A DNA stretch of 64,000 nucleotides from Burkholderia pseudomultivorans (GCF_902499075.1 NZ_CABVPP010000024.1:1-64000), one strand, 5' to 3'; positions 44,663-54,398 are shown, counted from the stretch's first letter. A program made the numbers and translations. The notes: generated from the letters alone by a model not told the origin.

Positions 44663-46141
44663 TCAGCGCCGCTTCGGCAATGCGGCCAGCGCATCGAGCG
44701 CGCGACGACGCGCCGCGTCGTGCTCGACGAGCGGCGCCGGGTAATCGACGCCGAGCCGCACGCCGGCCGCTGCGAGTTCCAGCGGCGACGCCTGCCACGG
44801 CGCATGAATCGCCGCATCGTCGAGGCCCGCGAGCTCGGGCACCCAGCGCCGCACGTAGGCGCCGTGCGGATCGAACCGGCGGCCCTGCGCGACCGGATTG
44901 AAGATCCGGAAATACGGCGCGGCATCGGCGCCGCAGCCGGCCACCCACTGCCAGCTCGCCGCGTTGTTCGCGGGATCGGCGTCGACCAGCGTGTCCCGGA
45001 ACCACGCTTCGCCCTCGCGCCAGTCGATCAGAAGATGCTTCGCGAGAAACGACGCGACGACCATCCGCACGCGGTTGTGCATCCAGCCCGTCGTCCACAG
45101 TTCGCGCAGGCCCGCATCGACGAGCGGATAGCCGGTCCGGCCGCGCTGCCACGCGCGCAGTGCGGCGGGATCGTCGCGCCACGGCATCGCGTCGAACTGC
45201 GCACGGAAGTTGTCGGTCGCGAGCGACGGGAAGTGATACAACAGCGCGTAGCTGAATTCGCGCCAGCCGAGCTCGCTCAGGAACTTGTCGGCACCTGCCG
45301 ACCAGGCCGCGCCGCCCGCCTGCGCGGCCCCCTGGACCGCATGCCATACCTGCCGCGGCGACACGTTGCCGAAGCGCAGGAACGGCGACAGCCGGCTCGT
45401 CGCGGGCTGGTCCGGACGATCGCGCGCCCCCGCATAGCCGGCGAGCGACGCGCTCGCGAATGCGTCGAGCCGCGCGTGCGCGCCGGCTTCGTCGGGTGCG
45501 GGCCACGCGTCGCGCAAGCCGCCGGCCCAGTCCGGCGTGTGCGTGCGCAACGCGAGCGCGTCGAGCGTCAGCGCGCGTTCGCGCACGCTGTCCGGCCAGG
45601 AATGAAACACGATGTGCGCGGGTGCCGGCAGCGGCGCCTCGACGATACGGTCGCGGCGCGCCGCGCGCCAGTACGCGGTGAAGACCTGGAACGGCGCGCC
45701 GGCGCCGGTCAGCACCTCCCACGGCTCGTTCAGCAGGCTGCCGTTGCTGCTTTCGACCGCCAGCCCGCGCGCCTTGAGCGACGCCTTCAGCGCCGCATCG
45801 GCGTCGCGTTGCGGCTGCGCGTAGCGACGGTTCCAGTAGACCGCCGCCGCGCCCGTGTCGTGCGCGATGCGCTCGATCTCGTGCCGGGCGTCGCCGCGCA
45901 GCACCAGCAGGCGTCCGCCGTGACGCGCGAGCGCCGCGTCGAGCCCGGCCAACGAGCCGTGCAGCCACCAGCGCGCGGCGCCACCGAGCGGTCGCCCCGC
46001 GCCGGCGCCCGTGTCGTCGACGAACACGCAGACGAGCGGCCGGCCCGACGCGACCGCGCGCGTCAGCGCGGGCTGGTCGGTCAGGCGCAGATCGTCGCGG
46101 AACCAGACGATCGCAGGTGCAGCGGACGACGGGACGGGCAC
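44663..46141 (-). CDS. phrB: Deoxyribodipyrimidine photolyase
   Basis: A 492-residue class I photolyase that uses blue light and FADH to split pyrimidine dimers. The N-terminal antenna domain begins AIVWFRDDLRLTDQPAL. The C-terminal FAD domain has FLSELGWREFSYALLYHFP, GRTGYPLVDAGLRELWTTGWMHNRVRMVVASFLAKHLLIDWR and the NNAASWQWVAGCGADAAPYFRIFNP block. The start is taken as GTG at 46141 because GAGG lies 5 bases upstream and it aligns with the family start; an ATG at 46303 would add 54 residues of low-complexity sequence. Confidence 0.93.
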   Translation of the reverse strand: MPVPSSAAPAIVWFRDDLRLTDQPALTRAVASGRPLVCVFVDDTGAGAGRPLGGAARWWLHGSLAGLDAALARHGGRLLVLRGDARHEIERIAHDTGAAAVYWNRRYAQPQRDADAALKASLKARGLAVESSNGSLLNEPWEVLTGAGAPFQVFTAYWRAARRDRIVEAPLPAPAHIVFHSWPDSVRERALTLDALALRTHTPDWAGGLRDAWPAPDEAGAHARLDAFASASLAGYAGARDRPDQPATSRLSPFLRFGNVSPRQVWHAVQGAAQAGGAAWSAGADKFLSELGWREFSYALLYHFPSLATDNFRAQFDAMPWRDDPAALRAWQRGRTGYPLVDAGLRELWTTGWMHNRVRMVVASFLAKHLLIDWREGEAWFRDTLVDADPANNAASWQWVAGCGADAAPYFRIFNPVAQGRRFDPHGAYVRRWVPELAGLDDAAIHAPWQASPLELAAAGVRLGVDYPAPLVEHDAARRRALDALAALPKRR

Positions 46142-46583
46142 GGGTACCTCGAGGCGGGAAGCGGAACGTGATGCGTATTGTCGCGGGTGCGATGCGCGGT
46201 GTCGATGTTCGACGGGTGCAGTAACGCAGGGGTTCGCTGACGGTTGGCACGCGATCGCACCGCAGCGCCAGACCGTGGTTTTCATCGCGTGCTCCGGTCG
46301 CATGCCCTGCCCCGCTTCCCGTCCGCACCAGCCCCGTGAAACGCCCTAGTCCATTCCGACGATTCTTCGCGGCGCGCACCGGCCTACGCTCGATCTCGGG
46401 TTCGCCGCGATGCGCGGCACGCGCCGGCCGCCGCCGACGCAACGCATTCCGCGACGCACACCCACAGGCGCGCCCGCGCCGGCGGCCCTCATCTGCGCGC
46501 CGGCCGGCGTCGGCGCAAACGCTTTCGACCGCTGCCCGCCCCGCCCGTGCGCGGACGCGCGCGCAGCCCCATCCGATACCGCC
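46142..46583. other. Gene-poor stretch between phrB and the SRPBCC gene
   Basis: About 440 bases with no convincing coding frame. It should hold the divergent promoters of phrB and the SRPBCC gene; I see no clear repeats or terminators. Confidence 0.4.
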
Positions 46584-47063
46584 ATGACCAAACCCGCCAA
46601 TCTCGTCACCTCGATCACCGTGGACATCGACGCACCGGCTTCCGTCGTCTGGGAAGTCTTGACCGACTTCCCGCGCTACGGCGAATGGAACAGCTTCTGC
46701 GTCGGCCTCGAAACGACCGGCCGCCTCGGCGATTTCGTGCACATGCAGGTGCGCATCCCGGGCACCGACACCGTGATCCCAGTCAATGAAATCCTCGTCG
46801 CGTTCGAGCCCGAACGCCTGCTGTCGTGGGAACAGCGACCGACCGACGACAACCAGGACGCCGCGCGCCGCGACCAGTACATCGAGGCCGACGGCGCCGA
46901 ACGCTGCCGCTACTTCACGACCGACCAGTTCCTCGGCGTCAACGCGGACACCATCATGCAGAACCACGGCGCCTGGGTGCAGCAGGGCTTCGACCAGTGC
47001 GCGCGCGACGTGAAGCAGCGCGCGGAAACCCTGCATGCGGCGCGCCGCCGCAAAAGCGCATGA
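46584..47063 (+). CDS. SRPBCC-domain protein
   Basis: A 159-residue START/Bet v1-like (SRPBCC) protein. The fold opens ITVDIDAPASVVWEVLTDFPRYGEWNSF, the classic N-terminal strand-helix, and contains the long C-terminal helix GAWVQQGFDQCARDVKQRAE. Such proteins bind hydrophobic ligands or act as cyclases or hydrolase activators. Substrate unknown. No signal peptide. It stands alone on the plus strand. Confidence 0.82.
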   Translation: MTKPANLVTSITVDIDAPASVVWEVLTDFPRYGEWNSFCVGLETTGRLGDFVHMQVRIPGTDTVIPVNEILVAFEPERLLSWEQRPTDDNQDAARRDQYIEADGAERCRYFTTDQFLGVNADTIMQNHGAWVQQGFDQCARDVKQRAETLHAARRRKSA

Positions 47064-47076
47064 CGGAGTCGCGCCG

Positions 47077-47139
47077 ATGCCCGACCTGCAGACGTCGTCC
47101 GACCATCACGACATTCTCGAGCTGATCGTCGCGTATTGA
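47077..47139 (+). other. Short ORF after the SRPBCC gene, doubtful
   Basis: A 20-codon frame with GGAG at a fair distance upstream, encoding a short acidic peptide that ends at TGA. It could be a truncated remnant or chance. There is no family similarity I can support. Confidence 0.2.
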
Positions 47140-47214
47140 GACTGGCTGATCCCGGCCGCTCCGACGCGACACGCTGCGCGTTCGATCCGCGGCGCGTTGC
47201 GTTCCGCGCTGCCG

Positions 47215-48195
47215 TCAGTCGAGGCGGAACGCCGCCTCGAAACGCGCGGCGAACGCGTCGAACTCGGCTTCCGGCAGATGATTGATGCCGCCCGCGCGCT
47301 TGCGCCCGCCGCCGGTCGGAAAGCCGCGGCAGAATTCGTCGGCGCCGAGCGGCCGGCCGTCGGGCACGCGCACGCTGACGACCAGCCCGCCGTCCGCGCG
47401 CGGCGACAGCACCGCGAGCGCCGCATGCGGCGCGCTGCGCATCCGCTCGTTCGCGAGCATGCCGGTCGCGCGCCGCGCCCACGGATGGTCAGGCATCCGG
47501 ATCAGCGTCGCGCCCGGCACGTCGCGCCACGGCGCGAGCGCGCACGCGCGCGCCATGTCGTCGCGATAGCCGTCGCGCAGCGCGGCGAACACCGGCGTGT
47601 CGCGCACGAACGCGAGCGGATCGGCGCACGGCAGCATCGCGTCGGCCAGCGCCGCAGGATCGAAGTGCAGGTCGCCGATACACTCGCCGTACGCGTTGTA
47701 GTTCAGATAGAGCCCCAGCTCGGCGAACATGTCGCGCTCGGCCGCGCCGATCCCGTGCTCGCGCGCCAGCGCGTCGCCGAGCGCCGGCAGCTCGTCGCCG
47801 AACGCCGCGACGATTGCCCAGCGCGCGTGCCGGCCGCCGAGATGGCGGTTCACGATCGCGCTCGTGCAAACGTCGGCCGACGTGTCGATGTGCGCGACGA
47901 AGCACGGATCGCCGGGCAGCTCGCCCGCGAAGTGATGGTCGAAATAGCGGATCGTCACGCCGTCGCGCAGCAGCCGCGCGCATGCGTCGCGGTTCTGGTC
48001 GTGCGACACGTCGAGCACGGTGATGCGATCGCCGGCCCGTGCGTCGATCCGTTCGAGCAAGCGGATGTCGCGCTTCACGCCCGTCACGAGCGTGCCCTGC
48101 GCCCCTTCCGCGAGCCGCAGCTGCTGGAGCGCGCACAGACCGTCCGCGTCGCCGTTGAACGCGTAGAAGTGTCGTCCGTCGTGGTGCTGCTGCAT
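47215..48195 (-). CDS. DHH-family phosphoesterase
   Basis: A 326-residue DHH/DHHA1 protein. The metal-binding motifs are visible in order: FNGDADGLCALQQ (motif I), VLDVSHDQN (II), RYFDHHFAGE (III, the DHH) and AHIDTSADVCTSA (IV). The C-terminal DHHA1 loop reads GGGRKRAGG where the family usually has GGGH..AAG, so the substrate-binding His is replaced by Arg. Relatives include the NrnA type, which degrades nano-RNA and dephosphorylates PAP (3',5'-pAp). It is the last gene of an operon with a sulfotransferase, whose by-product is PAP. The ATG at 48195 has GGAG upstream; 48210 is a possible alternative. Confidence 0.82.
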   Translation of the reverse strand: MQQHHDGRHFYAFNGDADGLCALQQLRLAEGAQGTLVTGVKRDIRLLERIDARAGDRITVLDVSHDQNRDACARLLRDGVTIRYFDHHFAGELPGDPCFVAHIDTSADVCTSAIVNRHLGGRHARWAIVAAFGDELPALGDALAREHGIGAAERDMFAELGLYLNYNAYGECIGDLHFDPAALADAMLPCADPLAFVRDTPVFAALRDGYRDDMARACALAPWRDVPGATLIRMPDHPWARRATGMLANERMRSAPHAALAVLSPRADGGLVVSVRVPDGRPLGADEFCRGFPTGGGRKRAGGINHLPEAEFDAFAARFEAAFRLD

Positions 48196-48212
48196 GATCC
48201 GTGGCTCCATCG

Positions 48213-49004
48213 TCAGGGCATGAAATCGCCGCCGTTCGCGTCCAGCGTCGCGCCCGTCACCGCGTTCGCGTAATCCGACGCGAGGAACAGCGCGGCGCGC
48301 GCACAATCGTCGTCGGTCGGCAGCTTCGCGAGCGCGATATTCGATGCGATCGGCGCGATCAGTTGCGCTTCCGGCACGCCGTACTCGGCCGCGGCCTGCC
48401 GGAAATAGGTCTGCGTCGGCACGCCCCACATCCAGCCCATGTGGATGCTGTTCGCGCGAATGCCGTGCACGCCGAGCTCGCGAGCCAGGTATTTTGCCGC
48501 AACCGCGAGCGCGCCCTTCGACACAGCGTAGCCGGATTCCCCTGCAAAAGGCTTGCGGGTCGCCTGCGTGTTGATCATCACGATCGCGCCGCGCTTCTGC
48601 CGCTTCATGTGCGGCACGATTTCCTGAGTCAGCGCCATCGTGCCGAACACGTTGGTGTCGAACACCGCGCGCCAGCCGTCGAGGTCGGCCTCCTCAACGG
48701 GCTCGGGGAACGTGCCGTGCACGAATGCGCTGTTCACGAGCGCGTCGATCCGGCCGAAGCGCTCGACCGCCTGCGTCGCGAGCTGCCGGCATTGCGCGCG
48801 GTCGGTGATGTCGGTCGCCACCTTCAGCACCTCGCAGTCGACGCCGAGCTCGGCGATCCGCGCCTGTGCATCGTCGAGCTTCTGCGCGGTGCGCGCCGCG
48901 ACGACGACGCCGCGCGCGCCTTCGCGTGCCGCCTCGACGGCGAGCTTCACGCCGAGCCCCGGCCCGATCCCGGAAATCACGACGATCTTGTCCTTCAGCA
49001 ACAT
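48213..49004 (-). CDS. Short-chain dehydrogenase/reductase
   Basis: A 263-residue classical SDR. The NAD(P) loop is SGIGPGLGVKLA, the NNAG-like motif is LVNSAFVHG, and the active-site Tyr and Lys are in SGYAVSKGAL. The residue 13 before the Tyr, normally Ser, is Thr here. It ends with the usual GGDFMP-type segment. It oxidises or reduces an alcohol/ketone on an unknown substrate. CAGGAGA precedes the ATG. It follows the sulfotransferase by 41 bases and precedes the DHH gene by about 17, all in one operon. Confidence 0.9.
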   Translation of the reverse strand: MLLKDKIVVISGIGPGLGVKLAVEAAREGARGVVVAARTAQKLDDAQARIAELGVDCEVLKVATDITDRAQCRQLATQAVERFGRIDALVNSAFVHGTFPEPVEEADLDGWRAVFDTNVFGTMALTQEIVPHMKRQKRGAIVMINTQATRKPFAGESGYAVSKGALAVAAKYLARELGVHGIRANSIHMGWMWGVPTQTYFRQAAAEYGVPEAQLIAPIASNIALAKLPTDDDCARAALFLASDYANAVTGATLDANGGDFMP

Positions 49005-49045
49005 GGCTTGTCTCCTGGTTGTCGTTCGTCCCGCAAGCGCTGCCG

Positions 49046-50239
49046 TCAGCCGGCTGCCCGCAGGTGCCGCGCGCGATACGCGGCGAAATCGCGCGCGAGC
49101 TGCGCATCGGTCAAGCCGAAGCGCGCGATCGAATAGTCGTGCGCGGCGCGCTTGTCGCGGCCGTTGCGCGCGAGCCAGTCGGCCATCGCCGCGCGCTGCC
49201 GTGCATCGAGCGACAGGCCCGCGAAGCGGTAGACGGCCTCGGCGACACCGAGCGGATTCGACACGGTGTCCTCGAAGCGGATATCGAGGAACCGCTCGGC
49301 AGGCAGCGCATCGCGCGCCCGCATCGCCGCGCCGATCGCGCGCGCCATTCCCGCACTCCATTGCGCGCCGACGGTGCGCGGATCCGGATTGTCCGCGTAC
49401 ATCTGCCACAGCGTGTGCGCCATGCTCGCCATCGACGGGATCGTCTGCGCCGGGTCGCGGTGCGTGAGCACCACCTGCGCGCGCGGAAACACGCGGCACA
49501 GCACGTCGAGCGCATGCAGGTGCTGCGGCGTCTTCAGCAGCCAGCGCGCGGCCGGCGCGACGCCGCGCTGCGCCTTCTGCCACTGCAGGAACTGCAGCAT
49601 CCGCTTCAGGTACGTATAGACCGGCGTGAGGTCCTGCTGCTCGAGCCACGCCGTATAGCGCGGCACGTTCGCGTACGAATCCATCGCGCACACGAACGAG
49701 TGCTCCATCAGCATGAACTCCTCGTCGGCGAGCATCGCATCGAGCGGATGGATCGACAGGATCTGCGGAATGCAGTCGATCATCGTCGCGACCTCGGCCT
49801 GCGCGCGTGCGATGCGCACGGTCGGCGCGGCGAGCGTTTCGCCGGCGAGCGGCGCCGGATAGCGGGTTTCCCACCACGCGGCCGAATGAAAGCGCGGATC
49901 GACGGCCAGCAGGCGCTGCAGCAGCGTCGTGCCGGTGCGCGGCAGGCCGACGATCACGAGCGGATCGTCGATCTCGATGTCGGCGATGTCCGGATGGCGC
50001 CGGCAGTAGGCCTCGACGACGAGCCGGTTCACGAGCTGGCCGACGAGCTTCTCGCGCATCATCGCCACGCCGCGCGCGGACAGCCGCGCGTCGTCGATCA
50101 GCGACGCGCACATCACGTCGAGCGCATCGCGATACGGGCCGTCGCCGAATGCGGTAAGCCCGCCCGTGCGCGACACGGCCTCGGCGATCAGCGCGTCGGG
50201 GTCGAGCTGCATGCGGATCTGCTCGAGCAGCGCGTTCAT
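49046..50239 (-). CDS. PAPS-dependent sulfotransferase
   Basis: A 397-residue sulfotransferase of the Sulfotransfer_3 type, which transfers the sulfuryl group of PAPS to an alcohol or amine. The 5'-phosphosulfate loop is VGLPRTGTTLLQRLL near residue 100, and the 3'-phosphate-binding region is QVVLTHRDPAQTIPSM, followed by RFEDTVSNP. There is no signal peptide or membrane segment. Its ATG overlaps the stop of the DUF1214 gene (ATGA). The neighbouring cysD-cysNC genes could supply its PAPS. The acceptor is unknown. Confidence 0.9.
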   Translation of the reverse strand: MNALLEQIRMQLDPDALIAEAVSRTGGLTAFGDGPYRDALDVMCASLIDDARLSARGVAMMREKLVGQLVNRLVVEAYCRRHPDIADIEIDDPLVIVGLPRTGTTLLQRLLAVDPRFHSAAWWETRYPAPLAGETLAAPTVRIARAQAEVATMIDCIPQILSIHPLDAMLADEEFMLMEHSFVCAMDSYANVPRYTAWLEQQDLTPVYTYLKRMLQFLQWQKAQRGVAPAARWLLKTPQHLHALDVLCRVFPRAQVVLTHRDPAQTIPSMASMAHTLWQMYADNPDPRTVGAQWSAGMARAIGAAMRARDALPAERFLDIRFEDTVSNPLGVAEAVYRFAGLSLDARQRAAMADWLARNGRDKRAAHDYSIARFGLTDAQLARDFAAYRARHLRAAG

Positions 50240-51345
50240 GCGGCCTCCTGCAGCGTCGCGAGCTTGACGACGCGCGTACGCGGATGCACCGGATGCGCGG
50301 CGCCGACCCAGCGCCAGCAGATCGTGCCGGTGCGATGCCCGGCCGTATCGAGCCAGTTCGCGTCGCCCGGCCTCGCTGCGGCGACCACGACCGTCACGCC
50401 GCCGTCGGCGTTGCGCTTCGCGCGGTGCTTGTTCACGCACACGTCGAAATGGCGATAGTCGAGCGACTCCATCCAGTAGTTGTTGAGCTGCACGTTCCAG
50501 AAGTCGCAGTCGGGCACCGTATCGACGTCGATCACGAGCGCCTCGTCGTCGGCGAGCGACCAGCACGAGTGGTAGTAGTAGATGTTCGGGTCGCCGCCGA
50601 CCGACTGGCACAGCGCCTGGTCGGCGGGCGGCAGCGCGTTCACGTGCGAGCGATAGCTCGCGGCCCAGTCAGCGAACAGTCGCGCGGTCTGCTCGACGAA
50701 CTGCGCGGCACGCGTAAGGCCGCCCTGCAGCGTGACGGGATCGAGCGGCGCCGGACGGACATCCGCGCCGATGCGTTCGATCTTCAGTTGCGCGGGCGTC
50801 TCGGTGCGCCGGTCGAGGAAGGTCTGGCGCACCAGTAGCGCGTTGGTGCCGGGCTCCATGCGCAGCCAGTTGCCGGCGCGCGGCGTTTCGCCCAGCACGA
50901 TCTCGAAGCTGCCGTCCGGCGCGACCTCGAGCTGCTTCGCGTCGAGAAAGCCCGTCAGCAGCATCTTGCCGTCGGTCTCGTAGCCGCCCTTCTGCGTGCC
51001 GAAGCTCAGATACGCGACCGTGCCGCGCCGCCCCGTCACACGGTATTCGCAGCGGCCGTCGAGACGCGCGTACTGGTACAGGTTGTCGGGATTGTCGGCG
51101 CCGATCTTCGCGGTCTCGTGCGACGGCGAGAAAAAGCCCGGCCACGCGCCGTCCGCGAATTCGACGTGCATTTCCAGCGCGATGCGCATCAACCGGCTCA
51201 GGTAGCGGAACCCTTCCGCGCGCGTGAGCGGATCGTCCGGCGCGTCGGCGCGCAGGATCTGCTGTCCGCTGCGTTTCAGCGTGTCGCAGAAATCGGCCCA
51301 GGTCTGGCCCGAAAGCAATTGCATGGCACGTGTGTCGTCCGTCAT
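50236..51345 (-). CDS. DUF1214-domain protein
   Basis: A 369-residue protein whose C-terminal half (about 180-369) matches the DUF1214 domain, with DPNIYYYHSCWSLADDEAL and CDFWNVQLNNYWMESLDY as marks. No signal peptide is seen, unlike many DUF1254/DUF1214 proteins. The function of the domain is unknown. It is the first gene of the sulfotransferase operon and overlaps it (ATGA), so it probably acts on or carries the sulfated substrate. The start at 51345 (MTDDTRAMQ) has GGAGACGAC upstream; the longer frame crosses the regulatory box. Confidence 0.82.
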   Translation of the reverse strand: MTDDTRAMQLLSGQTWADFCDTLKRSGQQILRADAPDDPLTRAEGFRYLSRLMRIALEMHVEFADGAWPGFFSPSHETAKIGADNPDNLYQYARLDGRCEYRVTGRRGTVAYLSFGTQKGGYETDGKMLLTGFLDAKQLEVAPDGSFEIVLGETPRAGNWLRMEPGTNALLVRQTFLDRRTETPAQLKIERIGADVRPAPLDPVTLQGGLTRAAQFVEQTARLFADWAASYRSHVNALPPADQALCQSVGGDPNIYYYHSCWSLADDEALVIDVDTVPDCDFWNVQLNNYWMESLDYRHFDVCVNKHRAKRNADGGVTVVVAAARPGDANWLDTAGHRTGTICWRWVGAAHPVHPRTRVVKLATLQEAA

Positions 51346-51400
51346 GTGTCGTCTCCGCCGATGGTCGAGCGTCCACCTTAAGCGGGCGCGCCGCGCGTCA

Positions 51401-51420
51401 CTTCGTCCGGGTGGACTAAG
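51401..51420 (-). promoter_or_regulatory. 20-bp dyad box facing the sulfotransferase operon
   Basis: On the minus strand it reads CTTAGTCCACCCGGACGAAG, itself a dyad CTTAGTCC/GGACGAAG with one mismatch. It is centred about 41 bases before a possible start point for the DUF1214 gene (TTAAGG as weak -10), as expected for a LuxR-type activator site. Confidence 0.7.
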
Positions 51421-51449
51421 GAAAGATCCGCGCCCCGGCCGCACCGCGA

Positions 51450-51469
51450 CTTAGTTCATCCGGACGAAG
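51450..51469 (+). promoter_or_regulatory. 20-bp dyad box facing cysD
   Basis: Reads CTTAGTTCATCCGGACGAAG, 18 of 20 identical to the box on the other strand at 51401, 49 bp away centre to centre. It lies 90 bases before cysD, with TACCGT at 51491 as a weak -10, again placing the box near -43. Confidence 0.7.
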
Positions 51470-51558
51470 AGCGGCACGGCGGTGCGCCGATACCGTTGGC
51501 GTCATGCACGAATCGCCGCACATGTCGCGCGGCGCCGGCATGGAACAGGAGACGAACG

Positions 51559-52455
51559 ATGTTGACCCACTTGGAGCGGCTGGAGGCGGAAAGCATCCAC
51601 ATCATGCGCGAGGTGGTCGCGGAGAGCGAAAACCCCGTGATGCTGTATTCGATCGGCAAGGACAGCTCGGTCATGCTGCATCTCGCGATGAAGGCGTTCT
51701 ACCCGGCAAGGCCGCCCTTCCCGCTGCTGCACGTCGATACGACGTGGAAATTCCGCGAGATGATCGCGTTTCGCGACGCGACGGCCGAACGGCTCGGCCT
51801 CGATCTGCGCGTGCACGTGAACCCCGATGGCATCGCGAACGGCATCAATCCGTTCACGCACGGCTCCGCGCTGCACACCGACGTGTGGAAGACGCAGGGC
51901 CTCAAGCAAGCGCTCGACCACTACGGCTTCGATGCCGCGTTCGGCGGTGCGCGCCGCGACGAGGAGAAGTCGCGCGCGAAGGAGCGCATCGTGTCGCTGC
52001 GCTCGGAACAGCACCGCTGGGATCCGAAGCGCCAGCGCCCCGAACTCTGGTCGCTGTACAACGCGCGCAAGCGCAAGGGCGAAAGCCTGCGCGTGTTCCC
52101 GATCTCGAACTGGACCGAGCTCGACATCTGGCAGTACATCAGGCTTCGCGAGATCCCGATCGTGCCGCTCTATTTCGCGAAGGAACGGCCCGTCGTCGAA
52201 CGCGACGGCGCGCTGATCATGGTCGACGACGAACGGCTGCCGCTGCGTGACGGCGAGGTGCCACAGCTGCGCAAGGTGCGCTTCCGCACGCTCGGCTGCT
52301 ATCCGCTGACGGGCGCGATCGACAGCGACGCGACGTCGCTCGACGACATCCTGCGGGAGATGCGCGAGACGCGCACCTCCGAGCGCCAGGGACGCCTGAT
52401 CGACAGCGATTCGGCCGGTTCGATGGAAAAGAAGAAACAGGAGGGCTATTTCTGA
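51559..52455 (+). CDS. cysD: Sulfate adenylyltransferase small subunit
   Basis: CysD, with CysN, makes APS from sulfate and ATP. The 298-residue PP-loop protein has [20 protein letters not shown] (PP-loop), [25 protein letters not shown] and [17 protein letters not shown], all typical of CysD. AGGAGACG precedes the ATG at 51559. Its stop overlaps the cysNC start (TGATG). It diverges from the sulfotransferase operon across the two 20-bp boxes. Confidence 0.95.
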   Translation: MLTHLERLEAESIHIMREVVAESENPVMLYSIGKDSSVMLHLAMKAFYPARPPFPLLHVDTTWKFREMIAFRDATAERLGLDLRVHVNPDGIANGINPFTHGSALHTDVWKTQGLKQALDHYGFDAAFGGARRDEEKSRAKERIVSLRSEQHRWDPKRQRPELWSLYNARKRKGESLRVFPISNWTELDIWQYIRLREIPIVPLYFAKERPVVERDGALIMVDDERLPLRDGEVPQLRKVRFRTLGCYPLTGAIDSDATSLDDILREMRETRTSERQGRLIDSDSAGSMEKKKQEGYF

Positions 52456-54371
52456 TGGCACACGTACTCACCGCGCCCGACACGCTCGCGCGCCCCGCTT
52501 CCGATGCGCTCGCCCACGACGCTGCGCAACCTTGCGATCTGCTGCGCTTCATCACCTGCGGCAGCGTCGACGACGGCAAGAGCACGCTGATCGGCCGCCT
52601 GCTCTACGAATCCAACCTGCTGTTCGACGACCAGCTGACGCAGCTCGAAGCCGATTCGAAGAAGCTCGGCACGCAGGGCGGCGAACTCGATTTCGCGCTG
52701 CTCGTCGACGGGCTGTCGGCCGAGCGCGAGCAAGGCATCACGATCGACGTCGCGTACCGCTTCTTCGCGACCGCACGGCGCAAGTTCATCGTCGCCGACA
52801 CGCCCGGCCACGAGCAGTACACGCGCAACATGATCACCGGCGCGTCGACCGCCGATCTCGCCGTGATCCTGATCGATGCGCGCAAGGGCGTGCTCACGCA
52901 GACGCGCCGCCACAGTCATCTCGTCGCGCTGATCGGCATCCGGCGCGTGGTGCTCGCGATCAACAAGATGGATCTCGTCGACTACGACCGCGCGGTGTTC
53001 GAGCGCATCGACGCCGACTATCGCGGATTCGCCGCCGAGCTCGGGCTGTCGGACATCGTCAGCATTCCGATGTCGGCGCTGCGCGGCGACAACGTGATCG
53101 TGCCGAGCGCGCGAATGCCGTGGTACGCGGGCCCGACGCTGATGCAGCAGCTCGACGCCGTGCCGCTCGCCGCGCGCGTGACGCGCGACGAACCGTTCCG
53201 GCTGCCGGTGCAGTGGGTCAACCGGCCGCACCTGAATTTCCGCGGCTATGCGGGCAGCATCGCATCGGGCGAGATCCGCGTCGGCGAGCGCGTGCGCGTG
53301 CTGCCGTCCGGCAAGGAGAGCCGCGTCGCGTCGGTGCTCACGCCGGCCGGCGAAACCGGCGTCGCGCACGCCGGCGAGGCGGTCACGCTGACGCTCGCCG
53401 ACGAGCTCGACATCAGCCGCGGCGACATGATCGCGCGGGCCGACGCGCCGCCGGAAGTGGCCGACCAGTTCGAGGCGACGCTCGTCTGGATGCACGACGA
53501 GCCGCTGCTGCCGGGCCGGCCGTATCTGGTGAAGCTCGGCACGCAGACGGTCGGCGCGACCTGCGCGACGCCCAAGTACAAGATCGACGTGAACACGCGC
53601 GAGCATCTGGCCGCGCGCACGCTCGCGCTGAATGAGATCGGCGTGTGCAACCTGAGCTTCGACCGGCCGGTCGCGTTCGATCCGTACGAGCGGAATCGCG
53701 ATACGGGCGGCTTCATCGTGATCGACCGCTTCAGCAACGACACGGTCGGCGCGGGGATGCTGCACTTCGCGCTGCGCCGCGCGCACAACGTGCACTGGCA
53801 GGCGGTCGACGTCGACCGCGACGCGCGCGCCGCGCAGAAGGCGCAGACGCCGCGCATCGTGTGGCTGACGGGGCTGTCGGGCGCCGGCAAGTCGACGATC
53901 GCGAACCTCGTCGAAAAGCGGCTGCACGCGCTCGGCAAGCACACCTACCTGCTCGACGGCGACAACGTGCGGCACGGACTCAACCGCGACCTCGGCTTCA
54001 CCGAGGCCGATCGCGTCGAGAACATCCGGCGCGTCGCCGAAGTCGCGCGGCTGATGCTCGACGCGGGACTGATCGTGCTCGTGTCGTTCATCTCGCCGTT
54101 CCGCGCGGAGCGCGACATGGCGCGCGCGATGGTCGGCGCCGACGAGTTCGTCGAAGTGTTCGTCGACACGCCGCTCGCGATCGCCGAGGAACGCGACCCG
54201 AAGGGCTTGTACAAGAAGGCGCGGCGCGGCGAGCTGAAGCACTTCACCGGCATCGATTCGCCATACGAACCGCCCGCGCAGCCTGAACTGCGCATCGATA
54301 CGGTGACCGAAACGCCGGAAGACGCGGCGGCCCGCATCGTCGCACACCTGCTGCGCGAACGCGCGGCTTGA
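52455..54371 (+). CDS. cysNC: Bifunctional sulfate adenylyltransferase large subunit / APS kinase
   Basis: A 638-residue CysN-CysC fusion (NodQ type). The N-terminal GTPase has the P-loop [14 protein letters not shown] near residue 35, DTPGHEQY and NKMD, and beta-barrel domains to about residue 440. The C-terminal APS kinase begins near 470 with the P-loop GLSGAGKST, followed by [17 protein letters not shown] and [14 protein letters not shown]. With CysD it turns sulfate into APS and then PAPS, the donor for sulfotransferases. Translation is coupled to cysD by a one-base overlap. It differs from the stand-alone cysC at 25857. Confidence 0.95.
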   Translation: MAHVLTAPDTLARPASDALAHDAAQPCDLLRFITCGSVDDGKSTLIGRLLYESNLLFDDQLTQLEADSKKLGTQGGELDFALLVDGLSAEREQGITIDVAYRFFATARRKFIVADTPGHEQYTRNMITGASTADLAVILIDARKGVLTQTRRHSHLVALIGIRRVVLAINKMDLVDYDRAVFERIDADYRGFAAELGLSDIVSIPMSALRGDNVIVPSARMPWYAGPTLMQQLDAVPLAARVTRDEPFRLPVQWVNRPHLNFRGYAGSIASGEIRVGERVRVLPSGKESRVASVLTPAGETGVAHAGEAVTLTLADELDISRGDMIARADAPPEVADQFEATLVWMHDEPLLPGRPYLVKLGTQTVGATCATPKYKIDVNTREHLAARTLALNEIGVCNLSFDRPVAFDPYERNRDTGGFIVIDRFSNDTVGAGMLHFALRRAHNVHWQAVDVDRDARAAQKAQTPRIVWLTGLSGAGKSTIANLVEKRLHALGKHTYLLDGDNVRHGLNRDLGFTEADRVENIRRVAEVARLMLDAGLIVLVSFISPFRAERDMARAMVGADEFVEVFVDTPLAIAEERDPKGLYKKARRGELKHFTGIDSPYEPPAQPELRIDTVTETPEDAAARIVAHLLRERAA

Positions 54372-54398
54372 CGACGTCGGCCGGTCGCCCCGCGTCGT

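Noticed and set aside
46142-46303. 54-residue extension of the photolyase from an ATG
   Set aside because: Low-complexity residues; the GTG at 46141 has a ribosome site and matches the family start.
47077-47139. Remnant of a larger gene after the SRPBCC gene
   Set aside because: Reading past the TGA gives no recognisable domain, so a pseudogene call cannot be supported.
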